Below, in pieces: positions 53,279 through 62,059 of a stretch of 64,000 nucleotides of DNA. Under the pieces are notes generated by a model that saw only the letters and a list, made by a program, of their open reading frames with translations, searched no databases and was not told where the DNA came from. Position 1 is the stretch's first letter. Every line of letters begins with the position of its first letter. The translations under genes and the position numbers were made by a program. Origin of the DNA: JBKHYJ01 sp046565505 (lineage in GTDB: Bacteria; Acidobacteriota; Blastocatellia; UBA7656); contig JBKHYJ010000105.1 of the NCBI GenBank assembly GCA_046565505.1, positions 1-64,000 of the forward strand, in the 5' to 3' direction.

Positions 53279-54604
53279 TCAGCCCTTGATCCTCAGCTTG
53301 TAAATGGACCACGGGTGCTGAAGGTCGCGGTTGGCGACTGCCGTGATGCGTATGTACCGCGCCCGCGCCGGCGTAAAGCTCGCGCCCGAGCGATTGCGCT
53401 CGCCCGCGCCCTCAAAGACTGTCTGCCAGCGGTTGCCGTCTTGGCTCAGCTCTATGCGGTAGCGGCCGGGGTAATCAGCCCGCTCCGGCTCGTGGACCTG
53501 CACGACCCTCGACACCGTATAGCTCCCGCCCATGTCCACCTGCACCCAACTGCCAGCATAATTGGCCGTCCGCGTGGACGCGCGCGTCGTGTTGCTCTCA
53601 TCAATTACCGACGTGATGTTTGAAAGCCCCTCGGACGTGATGGCCCGTATCGGGCGGTTCGACCTGTCGTCGTCATCTTCGACGGGGTCAGGGTCGCGGT
53701 TCGTGCGAAGCTCCGCTATCGACCAGGGGTGCTGGCGGTCCCGGTTACGAAGCGCGGTGATTCGGACGTAGCGGGTCACCACCGGGTTGAACCGGGCCAC
53801 GCTGCGGCCGGCCTCGCCGACGCCGCGCCACACCTCGCGGAATCGGTTCTCGTTATTCTCGCGGCTCACCTCAACCTTGTACTCCGCCGGGTAATCGTCC
53901 GGCCTCGCGCCGTGCAACTGGACCACGCGGGAAAGCTCGTACTCGCCGCCCAGGTCAAAGACGTAGGTCACGCCCGCGTAGTCGGGGGTGCCGCTCGTCG
54001 CGAACGTGTCGAGCTTGTTATCCGTCAGGTTCGCAGTGTCCCGCAACGCCTTCGCCGCCGGCGGTGCGGCGGTGCCCGCGGGCGCTTCTGCCTTCGCAGG
54101 TATAGTGCGGGCGGTTTGTCCGGCGTCCACCCCGCCGCGGATTTCGGCAATCGTCCAGTCCTCGCCGCCCTGGTTCAAGCCGGTGGCGGTGACGCGAATG
54201 AATCGCGCGCGGATGGCGGGGAACTTCGCCTTGCTCTCCCCGCGCTGGCCGGGCCCTTCCCACGCCTGCACCCACGGCCCGGAGGCCGCGGCTGCCACTT
54301 CGACCTTGTAAGCGCCGGGGAAGTGCGTCGGCCACCGCCCGTGATCCATCGACACGCCCATGACGTTCTGCTCGCTGCCGATGTCGAGCGTGACGCTCAC
54401 CCCCCTGTAATCCGACTTACTAGAATAGGCGCGCGTGTCCATGCGGTCGTCGTTCGCGTTCACGATGTCGAGCAGGTCGCCCGAAACGCTCGCGGGTCTG
54501 ACGGCCGTCGCCTGGTAAGTCTGCTGCGACGCCGCCGTGACCGCCATTAACGCCGCGAGCACGAGCGCCGCGGCGGGCCTTCGTGCGGTAGATTTTCCTT
54601 CCAT
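53279..54604 (-). CDS. Secreted protein with three discoidin-like (F5/8 type C) domains
   Basis: This 441-residue protein has a signal peptide (about 1-27, ending VTAASQ). Three tandem F5/8C/discoidin-like units cover about 45-165, 175-310 and 320-440, each with a phrase like VSRVVQVH or MGVSMDHG, a W-x2-VFEG or REVWRG strand and RYIRITA with a Trp-Ser-Ile-x-x-Leu end. Discoidin domains bind glycans or lipids. No enzyme domain is attached, so it is probably a binding or adhesion protein. GGAGCGACA lies before the ATG. The units are diverged from each other, so the duplication is old. Confidence 0.87.
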   Translation of the reverse strand: MEGKSTARRPAAALVLAALMAVTAASQQTYQATAVRPASVSGDLLDIVNANDDRMDTRAYSSKSDYRGVSVTLDIGSEQNVMGVSMDHGRWPTHFPGAYKVEVAAAASGPWVQAWEGPGQRGESKAKFPAIRARFIRVTATGLNQGGEDWTIAEIRGGVDAGQTARTIPAKAEAPAGTAAPPAAKALRDTANLTDNKLDTFATSGTPDYAGVTYVFDLGGEYELSRVVQLHGARPDDYPAEYKVEVSRENNENRFREVWRGVGEAGRSVARFNPVVTRYVRITALRNRDRQHPWSIAELRTNRDPDPVEDDDDRSNRPIRAITSEGLSNITSVIDESNTTRASTRTANYAGSWVQVDMGGSYTVSRVVQVHEPERADYPGRYRIELSQDGNRWQTVFEGAGERNRSGASFTPARARYIRITAVANRDLQHPWSIYKLRIKG

Positions 54605-54868
54605 TGTCGCTCCTTAACTCTTGATCGGTCTCAATACTTATACGATGCGATGGTGCAAGCGCGAGTCGCGTTGCACGGAGTTCGTCGCGGCGCCCGGGAG
54701 ATTTCCGCCGCCGCCTCAAGGGTTGAATCGAACAAGCGTCCTCAAGCCTTCTTAACAAGAATGTTACCATGCGCTCGTAAGGGGAACCAGTTTCCGGCAA
54801 GGCTTGCCGTCACCGCCCGCTCGCTTCGGGGCGCGCGGGAGCAGAAATCTGTTTACTGAACGCGGAAT
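54605..54868. other. Divergent intergenic region before the ABC importer
   Basis: No gene is supported here. The short plus-strand frame at 54650-54859 has no ribosome-binding site. The promoter at 54869 closes the region. Confidence 0.35.
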
Positions 54869-54896
54869 TTGACATAAGTTTACCGGGTAATATACC
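54869..54896 (+). promoter_or_regulatory. Putative sigma70 promoter for the ABC importer run
   Basis: A perfect TTGACA (54869-54874) and TATACC (54891-54896) are spaced by 16 bases, about 55 bases upstream of the substrate-binding protein start. GGAGGAGA at about 54936 is its ribosome-binding site. Confidence 0.6.
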
Positions 54897-54951
54897 TTGT
54901 AATTCTAGCAGGCATTAACTTCAGGCCGCCCTATCGGAGGAGACGGGATAT

Positions 54952-56772
54952 ATGAAGAGAATCATCGTCGCTATGGTGATGACCGCGATGATCGCAGCGA
55001 CAGGGTGCAGGGGCGGCGTCGCGGGCGGCCCTAGCGGTACTCCTAACCCTCCCTTTCAAGGCGAGCCGCCGCAGGACCCGTACATTTTTCAGGGCGAGCC
55101 GGGCGTGTACGGCGGCACGATGGTCGTCGAGCTAGTAGGCGATTTGAGGACCCTAAACATAATCCGCGCGACCGACAACATGGCTACGCAACTGCTGTGG
55201 TATCACGTCTTCCGCTGCGCGATCGATTACCAGAATGGCGGCGACCCGCCCGACTTCGACCCGGGCCTCTGCACGGGCTGGGAGAGTTCGCCCGACGCGA
55301 AGCAGTGGACTTTCCACCTCAGGCGCGGCGTGCGGTGGTCGGATGGCGAGCCGTTCACCGCCGACGACGTCGAATTCACTTATAACGTAATTAAAGACGA
55401 GAACGTAGACAACGCCGTGCGCGACACGTTCAGCGAGGGCAGGAACGCAGAGGGCGCGCGCATCTACCCGGAGCTTGTGAAGCTCGACGATCACACGGTC
55501 CAATTCAACCTGCATCACTCTAACGGCAGCTTCCTCGACTCGATGTTCAACCTCTGGCTCATCCCCAAGCACAAGTGGGAGGCGGCGTGGCGCGCGGGCA
55601 ATTTCAACGACACGATGAAGATCAACGACGACCCTAAGGAGATAGTGTCGCTCGGGCCTTACCGCATAGTCGATTACGTCACGGGCCAGCGCGTCGTCCT
55701 CGAGCGCAACCCCTACTTCTGGAAGGTCGATAAGAAGGGCCAGCGGCTCCCCTACATCGACCGCCTCGTATTCATCATCTGCGCCAATACGAACACGGTC
55801 GCCGCGAAATTCAAAGCGGGCGAGCTCGACGTGATGTCGCGCGTGCGCGCCGAAGAGTACAGCTTCATCAAAGGTATGGAAGGCCCTAACGTCAAGGTGG
55901 AGGACATAGGCGTTTCGCTCGACACACAGTGGCTCGTCTTCAACCAGAACACGGGGGTAAATAAGAGCAGCAACAAGCCATTCGTCGAACCGTGGAAGCT
56001 TCGCCTGTTCCGCGACCAGAAGTTCAGGCAAGCCATCTCGTACGCCATCGACCGGGAGGGGCTCGCCAACACGGTTTACGCCGGGCGCGCGCTCCCGAAC
56101 TTTTCCTTCACCTCGCCGGCAGACAAATACTGGTACACGTCCGACGTGATGAAGTACCCGCACGACCCGGAGCGGGCCAGGCAGATGTTCGCGGAGCTAG
56201 GACTGAAGGACGCCAACGGCGACGGGGTCCTCGAAGACCCCGAGGGCCACTCGCTCGAGTTCAGCCTGCTGACGAATTCCGACAACTCCCAGCGCACTAA
56301 GACGCAGGCGTTTTTGACTAAGAACTTACAGGATGTCGGGCTAAAATTCACGCCGGCCGGCGCGCCGCTGCCGACGGTCGTCGACATAACTCAATCGACG
56401 TTCGATTTCGACGCGGTCGTCATGGGGTGGGGCACCCCCGTGCCGACAGGCCCCACCAACTCGAAGAATATAATCATATCGTCCGGGCTGAACCATGTCT
56501 GCTTCCCCAACCAGACGACGCCTTCGACGAAGTGGGAGGCCGAAATCGACGAGCTCATGCACAAGATAGACGTGACGGCTGACCCGGCCGAGCGCAAGCG
56601 GCTGTACGCGGAGGTTCAGCGCATCTGGTCGGAGCAACTGCCCGAGATAAACCTCGTCTGCCAGGTCGAAGCCATCGCTTACAAGAACAAGTTCGGCAAC
56701 CTCCGCCCGTCGCCCATGCCCCCGCGCATCACCTGGAACTCGGAAGAGATTTACATTAAGAAGGGAGAATAG
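54952..56772 (+). CDS. ABC transporter substrate-binding lipoprotein (SBP family 5)
   Basis: This 606-residue protein starts with a lipoprotein signal whose lipobox ends AATGC (Cys19). The SBP_bac_5 fold of oligopeptide and dipeptide importers follows: LNIIRATDNMATQLLWYHVF, WTFHLRRGVRWSDGEPFTADDVEFTYN and LGPYRIVDYVTGQRVVLERNPYFW. It continues with QAISYAIDREGLANTVYAG. Family members bind peptides, nickel, heme or sugars; the ligand is not readable. It opens a run with two permease genes; no ATPase gene is present here. Confidence 0.94.
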   Translation: MKRIIVAMVMTAMIAATGCRGGVAGGPSGTPNPPFQGEPPQDPYIFQGEPGVYGGTMVVELVGDLRTLNIIRATDNMATQLLWYHVFRCAIDYQNGGDPPDFDPGLCTGWESSPDAKQWTFHLRRGVRWSDGEPFTADDVEFTYNVIKDENVDNAVRDTFSEGRNAEGARIYPELVKLDDHTVQFNLHHSNGSFLDSMFNLWLIPKHKWEAAWRAGNFNDTMKINDDPKEIVSLGPYRIVDYVTGQRVVLERNPYFWKVDKKGQRLPYIDRLVFIICANTNTVAAKFKAGELDVMSRVRAEEYSFIKGMEGPNVKVEDIGVSLDTQWLVFNQNTGVNKSSNKPFVEPWKLRLFRDQKFRQAISYAIDREGLANTVYAGRALPNFSFTSPADKYWYTSDVMKYPHDPERARQMFAELGLKDANGDGVLEDPEGHSLEFSLLTNSDNSQRTKTQAFLTKNLQDVGLKFTPAGAPLPTVVDITQSTFDFDAVVMGWGTPVPTGPTNSKNIIISSGLNHVCFPNQTTPSTKWEAEIDELMHKIDVTADPAERKRLYAEVQRIWSEQLPEINLVCQVEAIAYKNKFGNLRPSPMPPRITWNSEEIYIKKGE

Positions 56773-56863
56773 GGGCCGCGGCCGGGGTGAAGGGGTCGCG
56801 ACCCCGCGCCTGAAATTTCCGGTCGCCCAGCCTTCGCCGCGGCCCCAGGCCCTCGACCCCTGA

Positions 56864-57835
56864 ATGAAGACATTCCTGATAAGGCGGCTGCTGGCGGCCA
56901 TCCCGCTCATCATAGTCGTGACCTTCATCACGAAGGCGATGCTGGTGCTTTCGCCCGGCAACTACCTGGCGGAGCTCCAGGGCAGGCCGGGCATCTCGCA
57001 GGAGTACATGGAGCGGATGGCGAAGAAGTACCACCTCGACAGCCGGAACGTGTTTGAGCGGTACTGGTACTGGCTGCTGCCCGCGATGGGGGGGGACCTG
57101 GGCTACTCGTTTTTGAAATCGGCGTCCGTCGTATCGCTCATCGGCGAGAGGGTGTTGAACACGCTGCTGCTTACGGGCTCCGCGCTCTTATTCTCCTGGC
57201 TGCTCGCCGTCCCGCTCGGGACGCTCGCGGCGGTTTACCGCAACCGCTGGCCGGATAAGCTCTGTAGCTTCGTATCGTTCTTCGGGCTGTCGATCCCGAG
57301 CGTCTTCTTCTCCCTACTGATGGTGCTGCTCGCGGCCAGGACGGGGTGGTTTCCGCCCGGGGGGATTCACGAGCAGGTGATGTGGGACGTGATGACGCCG
57401 TGGGAGAAATTCGCGGACACGCTCTGGCACCTCGTGTTGCCTACGGTAGTGCTCGGCGCGATAGGGCTGGCGCAGTACATGAGGCAGATGCGCTCGGAGA
57501 TGCTAGAGACGCTGTCGCAAGACTACATACGCACGGCCCGCGCGAAGGGGCTGAGCAGATGGCGCGTCGTGTTCAAACACGCGCTCGGCAACGCCATTAA
57601 TCCGCTGGTCACGCTGTTCGGCTTGTCGCTCGGGTTCTTGCTGGCGGGCGCGCTGTTGACCGAGAACGTCTTCGCGTGGCCGGGCCTGGGCACGCTGGCC
57701 TACGAAGCCCTGATGAGCAAGGACGAGCCGCTCGTAATGGCGACCGTAACGATGCTGGTGCTGATGCTGGTGATAGGGAATCTCGTGGCGGACTTCCTGC
57801 TCGCGGTCATTGATCCGCGGATAAGATTAGAATAG
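56864..57835 (+). CDS. ABC transporter permease, DppB/OppB-type
   Basis: This 323-residue protein has six membrane helices. The permease EAA-like loop is DYIRTARAKGLSRWRVVFKHALGNAINPLVT. N-terminal FLIRRLLAAIPLIIVVTFI and the periplasmic loop with a YHLDSRNVFERYWYWL segment are typical of OppB/DppB. It pairs with the downstream DppC-type gene, whose frame overlaps its stop by one base. It is 91 bases after the binding protein. No strong ribosome-binding site precedes the ATG. Confidence 0.93.
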   Translation: MKTFLIRRLLAAIPLIIVVTFITKAMLVLSPGNYLAELQGRPGISQEYMERMAKKYHLDSRNVFERYWYWLLPAMGGDLGYSFLKSASVVSLIGERVLNTLLLTGSALLFSWLLAVPLGTLAAVYRNRWPDKLCSFVSFFGLSIPSVFFSLLMVLLAARTGWFPPGGIHEQVMWDVMTPWEKFADTLWHLVLPTVVLGAIGLAQYMRQMRSEMLETLSQDYIRTARAKGLSRWRVVFKHALGNAINPLVTLFGLSLGFLLAGALLTENVFAWPGLGTLAYEALMSKDEPLVMATVTMLVLMLVIGNLVADFLLAVIDPRIRLE

Positions 57836-57840
57836 TGCTT

Positions 57841-59100
57841 ATGACTGATCGCCTAACGAGCGACACGGGGAAAGAGGTCACGGCCGAAGAAGCCGCAGCG
57901 CGGGCGCACGGGCGGCAGCCCGTCGTAGCCGAGAGGGGGCCGGGCGAGGCGGTCGTGGAGGCCCTTCTGCCCGCCGCTCCGGGCATGGGAGCCGGCGACA
58001 GAGACACGGCCGAAGCGGTTCGCCCGCCCGGCCGCTCGCCTTCGCAGATACTGTGGCTCAAGCTGCGACGCAACCGCGCGGCGATGTTCGGGCTTTACAC
58101 GCTCGTCGTGCTGTACTCGGCGGCGATACTCGCCGGGTTTCTGGCCCCGTACAAGTACGACGACGCGGTCCACGAGCTTCCGTTCCACCCGCCCATGCTC
58201 ACGCGCATTCACCTGTTCGACGAGCGCGGCAAGCTCAGCCGCCCGTTCGTCTACGGCATAGCGCCTGTCGCTTTCGAGCACGCCAGGTACGAGGTGGACT
58301 TGAGTAAGAAGTACCCTATCCGCCTCTTCGCGCGCGGCGCAAGCTACCACGTGCTCTGGGTCATACGGTCGAATATTCACCTGTTCGGCGTTGACGAGCC
58401 GGGGCATATATTCCTTTTCGGCTCCGACTACGTGGGCCAGGATATATTCTCGCGGATACTTTATGGCGCGCAGGTATCTTTGTCCATCGGCATACTCGGG
58501 ATAATCATCTCGACCGCAATCGGCATGGTAGTGGGCGGGGTGGCCGGTTACTTCGGCGGCCCGACCGACTTCCTGCTGATGCGGACGGTCGAGGTGCTGC
58601 TCGCGGTCCCCAGCCTCTACTTCATCCTGATAATGCGGCAGATGTTCGGCACGGGCCTCAGCGGCACGGAGGTCTACGTCATCATCATCGTCATTCTCGC
58701 CTTCATCGGGTGGGCGACGGAGGCGCGGGTGATCCGCGGCATGGTCCTGTCGCTGAAAGAGCAGGAGTACGTCATAGCCGCGCGCGCGCTGGGCTACAAC
58801 AACGCGCGCATCATCATCCGGCACATCCTTCCCAACACGCTCTCGTTCGTCATCGTGACGGCCACGCTGTCGGTCCCGTTTTACATCCTGGGCGAAGTGG
58901 CCCTCTCATTTTTAGGCGTGGGCATACAGGAGCCCGAGGCGAGCTGGGGCAACATGCTGACGGCGGCGCAGAATAACCAGTACCTCACGAGTTACCCCTG
59001 GATGCTCATACCTGGAGTCTTCATCTTCGTGGCGGTGATGGCGTGGAATTTTCTGGGCGACGGCTTGCGCGACGCCGCTGATCCGAGGACGCTCAGCTAG
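57841..59100 (+). CDS. ABC transporter permease, DppC/OppC-type with long N-terminal extension
   Basis: This 419-residue permease has an N-terminal cytoplasmic extension of about 75 residues (Glu/Ala/Gly/Arg-rich). The OppC-type helix FGLYTLVVLYSAAILAGFLAPY follows. The loop after that helix is longer than usual (about 115 residues) before the permease core with GADYV-type FGSDYVGQDIFSRILYGAQ and the EAA-like REQEYVIAARALGYNNARI-like segment. The ATG at 57841 is preferred to the GTG two codons before. It forms the heterodimer with the OppB-type gene. The ATP-hydrolysing subunits are not encoded nearby. Confidence 0.92.
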   Translation: MTDRLTSDTGKEVTAEEAAARAHGRQPVVAERGPGEAVVEALLPAAPGMGAGDRDTAEAVRPPGRSPSQILWLKLRRNRAAMFGLYTLVVLYSAAILAGFLAPYKYDDAVHELPFHPPMLTRIHLFDERGKLSRPFVYGIAPVAFEHARYEVDLSKKYPIRLFARGASYHVLWVIRSNIHLFGVDEPGHIFLFGSDYVGQDIFSRILYGAQVSLSIGILGIIISTAIGMVVGGVAGYFGGPTDFLLMRTVEVLLAVPSLYFILIMRQMFGTGLSGTEVYVIIIVILAFIGWATEARVIRGMVLSLKEQEYVIAARALGYNNARIIIRHILPNTLSFVIVTATLSVPFYILGEVALSFLGVGIQEPEASWGNMLTAAQNNQYLTSYPWMLIPGVFIFVAVMAWNFLGDGLRDAADPRTLS

Positions 59101-59159
59101 CCCGTTTGCCGATTGGACGGCGGGGCCAATTCGGCTACACTGCATCGGGGGTTACGGCA

Positions 59160-59903
59160 ATGACGAATGAAGAGATGCAAAGGGCGATGGAATTCATCAT
59201 CGAGCAACAGGTACAGTTCGCCGCGAGAGCCGAGAAGAGTGAATCACGTCTGATCAAACTCGAAGACGCTTTCGTCACCCTGGTTGAGATGGCGCGGCTC
59301 GCGGACGGGCGCCTGGATGCGACGGATGGGCGGCTGGACACTGTGGAACAGTCGATCAATTCTTTAACCCAGGTGGTGATAGAAATCTCAAATGCTCAGA
59401 CTCGAACAAGCACCCACCTCGTAGAACTGGCCGAATGGCAGGAGCGGACAAATGCCCAACTACAGGAGATAGCCGAAGCCCAAGCGCAGATGCAAGCCCA
59501 GATACGAGAATTGGCTGAAGCACAGGAGCGGACAAATGCCCAGATACGGAAGATGGCCGAAGCTCAAGTCCAAACAAATGCCCAGATACGAGAATTAGCT
59601 GAATCCCAGGCGCGGATGCAATCCCAGATACAGGAATTGGCCGAATCTCAAGTACGAATCAACGCCCATATACAGGAATTGGCTGAAGCTCAAGTGCGCA
59701 CGCAAGACCAGATACGGCAATTGGCCGAAGCCCAGGTCCAGGCAAATATTAGGTTTGCGGAACTAGCAGAAACCCAGGCGCGGGCAGATACGAAGATGGC
59801 TGAGATGGCCGAAGCTCAAGCGCACACGGATGAGCGGTTGAACGCCCTCATCGATATCGTCGATCGATCCATAAACAAGGACGGAGGGACCGCCCAAGCC
59901 TGA
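59160..59903 (+). CDS. Coiled-coil protein with 14-residue tandem repeats
   Basis: This 247-residue protein has an N-terminal helical head (EEMQRAMEFIIEQQVQFAAR) and a short segment with repeated LDATDGRLDT. Nine 14-residue repeats follow in tandem, consensus QIRELAEAQ-x-RTNA, and the end is non-repeated. Fourteen residues equal two heptads, so it should form a long parallel coiled coil. Similar proteins occur in acidobacteria and cyanobacteria with no known role; that is recollection and not a search result. GGGGGTT precedes the ATG at 59160. It lies between the ABC permeases and ptsH. Confidence 0.8.
   Translation: MTNEEMQRAMEFIIEQQVQFAARAEKSESRLIKLEDAFVTLVEMARLADGRLDATDGRLDTVEQSINSLTQVVIEISNAQTRTSTHLVELAEWQERTNAQLQEIAEAQAQMQAQIRELAEAQERTNAQIRKMAEAQVQTNAQIRELAESQARMQSQIQELAESQVRINAHIQELAEAQVRTQDQIRQLAEAQVQANIRFAELAETQARADTKMAEMAEAQAHTDERLNALIDIVDRSINKDGGTAQA
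59457..59834 (+). repeat. Nine tandem 42-bp repeat units
   Basis: Nine consecutive 42-base units encode the 14-residue coiled-coil repeats. The period is exact from 59457 to 59834 while individual bases have diverged, so the array is in frame and selected at the protein level. Confidence 0.8.
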
Positions 59904-59956
59904 AAGTGAAGATGTCCCCTATTCGGCACATGACACCTTACCGTTGAACCATCCGT

Positions 59957-60247
59957 ATGAAAGAGCGAAGAGTCACAATCTCGAACCGCCTCGGGCTGCA
60001 CGCGCGCGCGGCAGCTCGGCTAGTGCGGCGGGCGACACAATTTACCAGCCAGATAGAGCTCGAGCGCGAGGACACGGGGGACGCTGCGGATGGCAAGTCC
60101 ATTCTAAGCGTGCTGCTGCTCGCGGCGTCTCGCGGCACCCGCCTTATAATCAGGGCGCGCGGCGATGATGAGCAGCCCGCCGCTGACGCGATTGCGGAGT
60201 TGGTCGAACAGAAGTTCGGGGAGGAAGTATCGGATGGCGTCTTCTAG
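59957..60247 (+). CDS. ptsH: HPr phosphocarrier protein
   Basis: This 96-residue protein is HPr: phosphorylatable His15 lies in GLHARAA, and Ser48 in DGKSILSV is at the regulatory serine position. It takes a phosphoryl group from enzyme I and passes it on. The DGKS region supports HPr kinase-type control. Its end overlaps the ptsI start by 14 bases, so the two are translationally coupled. No sugar-specific EII genes are in the window, so the system may be regulatory rather than for sugar uptake. No clear ribosome-binding site is seen. Confidence 0.95.
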   Translation: MKERRVTISNRLGLHARAAARLVRRATQFTSQIELEREDTGDAADGKSILSVLLLAASRGTRLIIRARGDDEQPAADAIAELVEQKFGEEVSDGVF

Positions 60248-62021
60248 CACCACACGTACGCGCGACGTGAGGCTGCGAGGCGTGGCCGCTTCGCCCGGCG
60301 TGGCTATCGGCCGGGCGCTCAGGCTCGACGAGCGCGGCCGGCACCAGTTCTATTACATAGACGTGTCGCCTACGCAGGTGCGCAGGGAGGTCAGCCGCCT
60401 GCGCGAGGCGTTCGAGGAGGCCCGCGCGGAGTTGCAGAGGATCAAAACCCGGCTCGCGCATGAGCTTGGTTACGAGCACTCCTTCATACTCGAGGCGCAC
60501 CTGTTGATGCTGGAAGATAAGCGGCTGCTCGCGGAGCTGGAGCAGGAGATACGCTCCCGCCGCGTCAACGCGGAATGGGCCGTGCGCTCGGTCGCGGACC
60601 GGGTGGCGGAGGCCTACAAGCAAGTGAACGACTCTTACCTGCGCGAGCGCACGTCCGACCTCGAAGACGTTGCGACAAGGCTGCTCACTATCCTCTCCGG
60701 CCACGATAAATTCGACCTATCGAAGCTCGACGAGGACGTGATAATCGTCGCCAAAGACATCTGGCCCTCGACCGTCGCAGAGTTAGACTTCCACCGCGTG
60801 CTCGGGTTCGCGACCAACTCGGGCGGGATGACTTCGCACTCCGCGATCATCGCCCGCGCGCTCGGAATACCGGCGGTCGTCGGCCTGCGCGAGGTGACGC
60901 GGCTAGCTAAAACGGGCAGCGAGATGGTCGTCGATGGCGCGGCCGGCGAAGTCATCCTGCGCCCGACTAAAGCCGCGATGCGAGTATACGTCGAGAAGCG
61001 CGAGCGCGAGGAGAGCCGCAGGCCCCGGCCGAGTGCCCAGACGGCGGAAGCGACGGAGACCACTGACGGGACGCCCATAACGCTCAGGGCGAACGTGGAG
61101 CTTACCAGCGAGATCGAATCGCTCAGGCTGTTCGGGGCCGAAGGCATCGGGCTGTACCGCTCCGAGTTCATATTCTTGAACCGGCTGCCCGAGCTGCCGA
61201 GCGAGGAGGAGCAATACAGGCTCTACCGCAAGCTCGCAGAAGCGACGGGCGAGGCGGGGGCGAGCATTCGCGTGTTCGACCTCGGCGGCGACAAGCTGAC
61301 GCTGGACGGGTTTGAGGAGGAGCAGAATCCCGCGCTCGGACTCCGCGCGATACGGCTCTCGCTGAAGGTCGAGGAGATTTTCCGCACCCAGATTCGCGCC
61401 ATCCTCCGCGCGAATCTTCACGGCCGCCTCCGAGTCGTGCTGCCGCTCATCAGCACCATCACGGAGCTCCGCGAGGCGAAGCGGATCATCACGGAAGTCA
61501 AGCATGAGATGGCCGAGGCGGGCGTGGAGCATAACGCGAGGCTGCCCATAGGGGTGATGATCGAAGTCCCCGCGGCCGCGATGATGGCTGACCTGTTTGC
61601 GCGCGAGGCAGATTTCTTGAGCGTGGGCACGAACGACTTGACCCAGTATATTCTGGCCGTTGACCGGGCGAACGAGAACGTCGCCCACCTCTATCAACCG
61701 TTGCACCCCGCGATACTCCGCACGATAAGCTACCTGGTCCGCGCGGCCGAAGCGGCCGGGGTGCCGCTCGAATTGTGCGGAGAGATGGCGGCCAACCCCG
61801 TGCAGGCCATCGCCCTGATCGGGCTCGGCATGCGCACGCTCAGCCTCGTGCCGGCTTCGATCCCGCTGGTCAAAAATGCCGTGCGATCAATTGAGCTTCA
61901 GCGCGTTCAATCGCTGATGGAAGACGCGATGAAATTGGCGTCGTCTGTCGAGGTCGAAGAGTTGCTCGCGCGCGAGCTGCCGCGCCAGGCCCCGCGGTTC
62001 GCCGCCTGGATATCACGATAG
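60234..62021 (+). CDS. ptsI: PTS enzyme I (phosphoenolpyruvate-protein phosphotransferase)
   Basis: This 595-residue enzyme takes phosphate from PEP to HPr. The HPr-binding N-domain opens RGVAASPGVAIGRAL, the phosphohistidine domain has GGMTSHSAIIARALGIPAVVG with His202, and the PEP-binding C-domain has LYRSEFIFL, DLGGDK and SVGTNDLTQYILAVDR. The catalytic Cys515 is in ELCGEMA. Length is normal. A TTG-type longer frame from 60165 overlaps HPr; the ATG at 60234 begins just within the HPr stop region and is used. A short linker (PTKAAMRVYVEKRERE) separates the halves. Nothing is truncated. Confidence 0.96.
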   Translation: MASSSTTRTRDVRLRGVAASPGVAIGRALRLDERGRHQFYYIDVSPTQVRREVSRLREAFEEARAELQRIKTRLAHELGYEHSFILEAHLLMLEDKRLLAELEQEIRSRRVNAEWAVRSVADRVAEAYKQVNDSYLRERTSDLEDVATRLLTILSGHDKFDLSKLDEDVIIVAKDIWPSTVAELDFHRVLGFATNSGGMTSHSAIIARALGIPAVVGLREVTRLAKTGSEMVVDGAAGEVILRPTKAAMRVYVEKREREESRRPRPSAQTAEATETTDGTPITLRANVELTSEIESLRLFGAEGIGLYRSEFIFLNRLPELPSEEEQYRLYRKLAEATGEAGASIRVFDLGGDKLTLDGFEEEQNPALGLRAIRLSLKVEEIFRTQIRAILRANLHGRLRVVLPLISTITELREAKRIITEVKHEMAEAGVEHNARLPIGVMIEVPAAAMMADLFAREADFLSVGTNDLTQYILAVDRANENVAHLYQPLHPAILRTISYLVRAAEAAGVPLELCGEMAANPVQAIALIGLGMRTLSLVPASIPLVKNAVRSIELQRVQSLMEDAMKLASSVEVEELLARELPRQAPRFAAWISR

Positions 62022-62059
62022 CGGGAGGGGGGCCGGACGGTACGCCGAGAGGTTAAGCC

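Noticed and set aside
55153..56163. Long minus-strand frame opposite the ABC substrate-binding protein
   Set aside because: It is antisense to a full-length, recognisable gene and has no ribosome-binding site.
57853..58824. Long minus-strand frame opposite the OppC-type permease
   Set aside because: It is a shadow of a real gene in the opposite frame with no support of its own.
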